Assembly: GCF_014652375.1 (NCBI RefSeq)
Contig: NZ_BMYR01000004.1
Span: forward strand, 1 to 64,000
Length of the DNA: 64,000 nt
Direction of reading: 5' to 3'
Source of the DNA: Alishewanella tabrizica
Lineage (GTDB): Bacteria > Pseudomonadota > Gammaproteobacteria > Enterobacterales > Alteromonadaceae
The notes beneath the pieces are model-generated. The model did not search any database. It saw only the letters and a list, made by a program, of their open reading frames with translations, and was not told the origin of the DNA. Below are positions 63,884 through 64,000 of this stretch, piece after piece. How positions within the stretch are numbered: position 1 is the stretch's first letter; each line of letters starts with the position of its first letter. A program made the position numbers and the translations under genes.

Positions 63884-64000
63884 ATGAATACCGTTAAGCT
63901 CATCGCCTCAAGTAACGCAGATTCTGCCTCTGAATGGTTAATTATAACGTTTATTCAAAAAAGCTTACGTTATTTGCACCGTTACGGCGTGGTACTACCT
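63884..64000 (+). CDS. Unidentified gene downstream of cheW (partial, runs off window)
   Basis: An open frame starts at ATG 63884, with CAGGAG 8 bases ahead, one base after the cheW stop, and stays open for 39 codons to the end of the window (MNTVKLIASSN... to ...RYGVVLP). No domain can be recognised from so short a piece. The position suggests a chemotaxis-related protein such as a receptor, but this is only inference. Confidence 0.6.
   Translation, partial: MNTVKLIASSNADSASEWLIITFIQKSLRYLHRYGVVLP

Overview
The window is chromosomal DNA of a gammaproteobacterium of the Alteromonadales / Rheinheimera-Alishewanella type. I infer this from the protein repertoire (SbcB, RecBCD, RmuC, CheV, many PAS, GAF and EAL proteins), the moderate base composition and the dense, overlapping gene layout. 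No phage, integrase, insertion sequence, tRNA or CRISPR array is visible. The left edge is the 3' end of a 5S rRNA and its terminator, so the window starts at the tail of an rRNA operon.

Left third (0.3-27.5 kb): exonuclease I (sbcB), a membrane EAL phosphodiesterase with a degenerate GGDEF, a CbbR-like LysR regulator divergent from an SbtA-type bicarbonate transporter, and SelO. Next comes an NAD-dependent aldehyde dehydrogenase followed by a FIST sensor, an overlapping hybrid kinase, a convergent NarL-type regulator and an RpiR regulator. Then follow DUF445, a DUF4394 protein overlapping a cupredoxin-like protein, a leftward block (porin, BCCT transporter, cNMP/CBS/DUF294 protein, DnaQ-like exonuclease), katG, a small unknown gene, an ABC exporter and crcB.

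Middle (28.0-39.3 kb): recC, recB and recD form one tightly overlapping operon. A LexA-like box lies just upstream of it. An ABC1 (UbiB-type) kinase follows after a stretch of 14-bp tandem repeats.

Right third (39.3-64 kb): a dense signal-transduction island. It holds a GAF hybrid kinase; an operon of CheY-like receiver, CheC-like phosphatase, PAS kinase and PAS hybrid kinase with HPt; and an HTH-receiver protein. A leftward operon encodes receiver plus dead HD-GYP, FIST, GAF kinase and membrane hybrid kinase with HPt. Divergent from it run a second HTH-receiver, a receiver-PAS-EAL and a receiver-HDOD protein. CheV, a lone receiver and CheW follow, with DUF429, an M24 peptidase and rmuC between them. 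Four promoter regions of this island share a direct repeat, GACAAA-N3-GACAAA, next to the -10 element. One of the HTH-receiver mRNAs appears able to hide its own Shine-Dalgarno sequence in a hairpin. My working model is a phosphorelay in which FIST, GAF and Cache inputs feed kinases and HPt domains. These would act on receivers controlling c-di-GMP turnover (EAL), HDOD output and transcription through the HTH-receivers, which may bind the shared repeat. This is inference from domain content, gene order and repeated DNA motifs; nothing here proves it.
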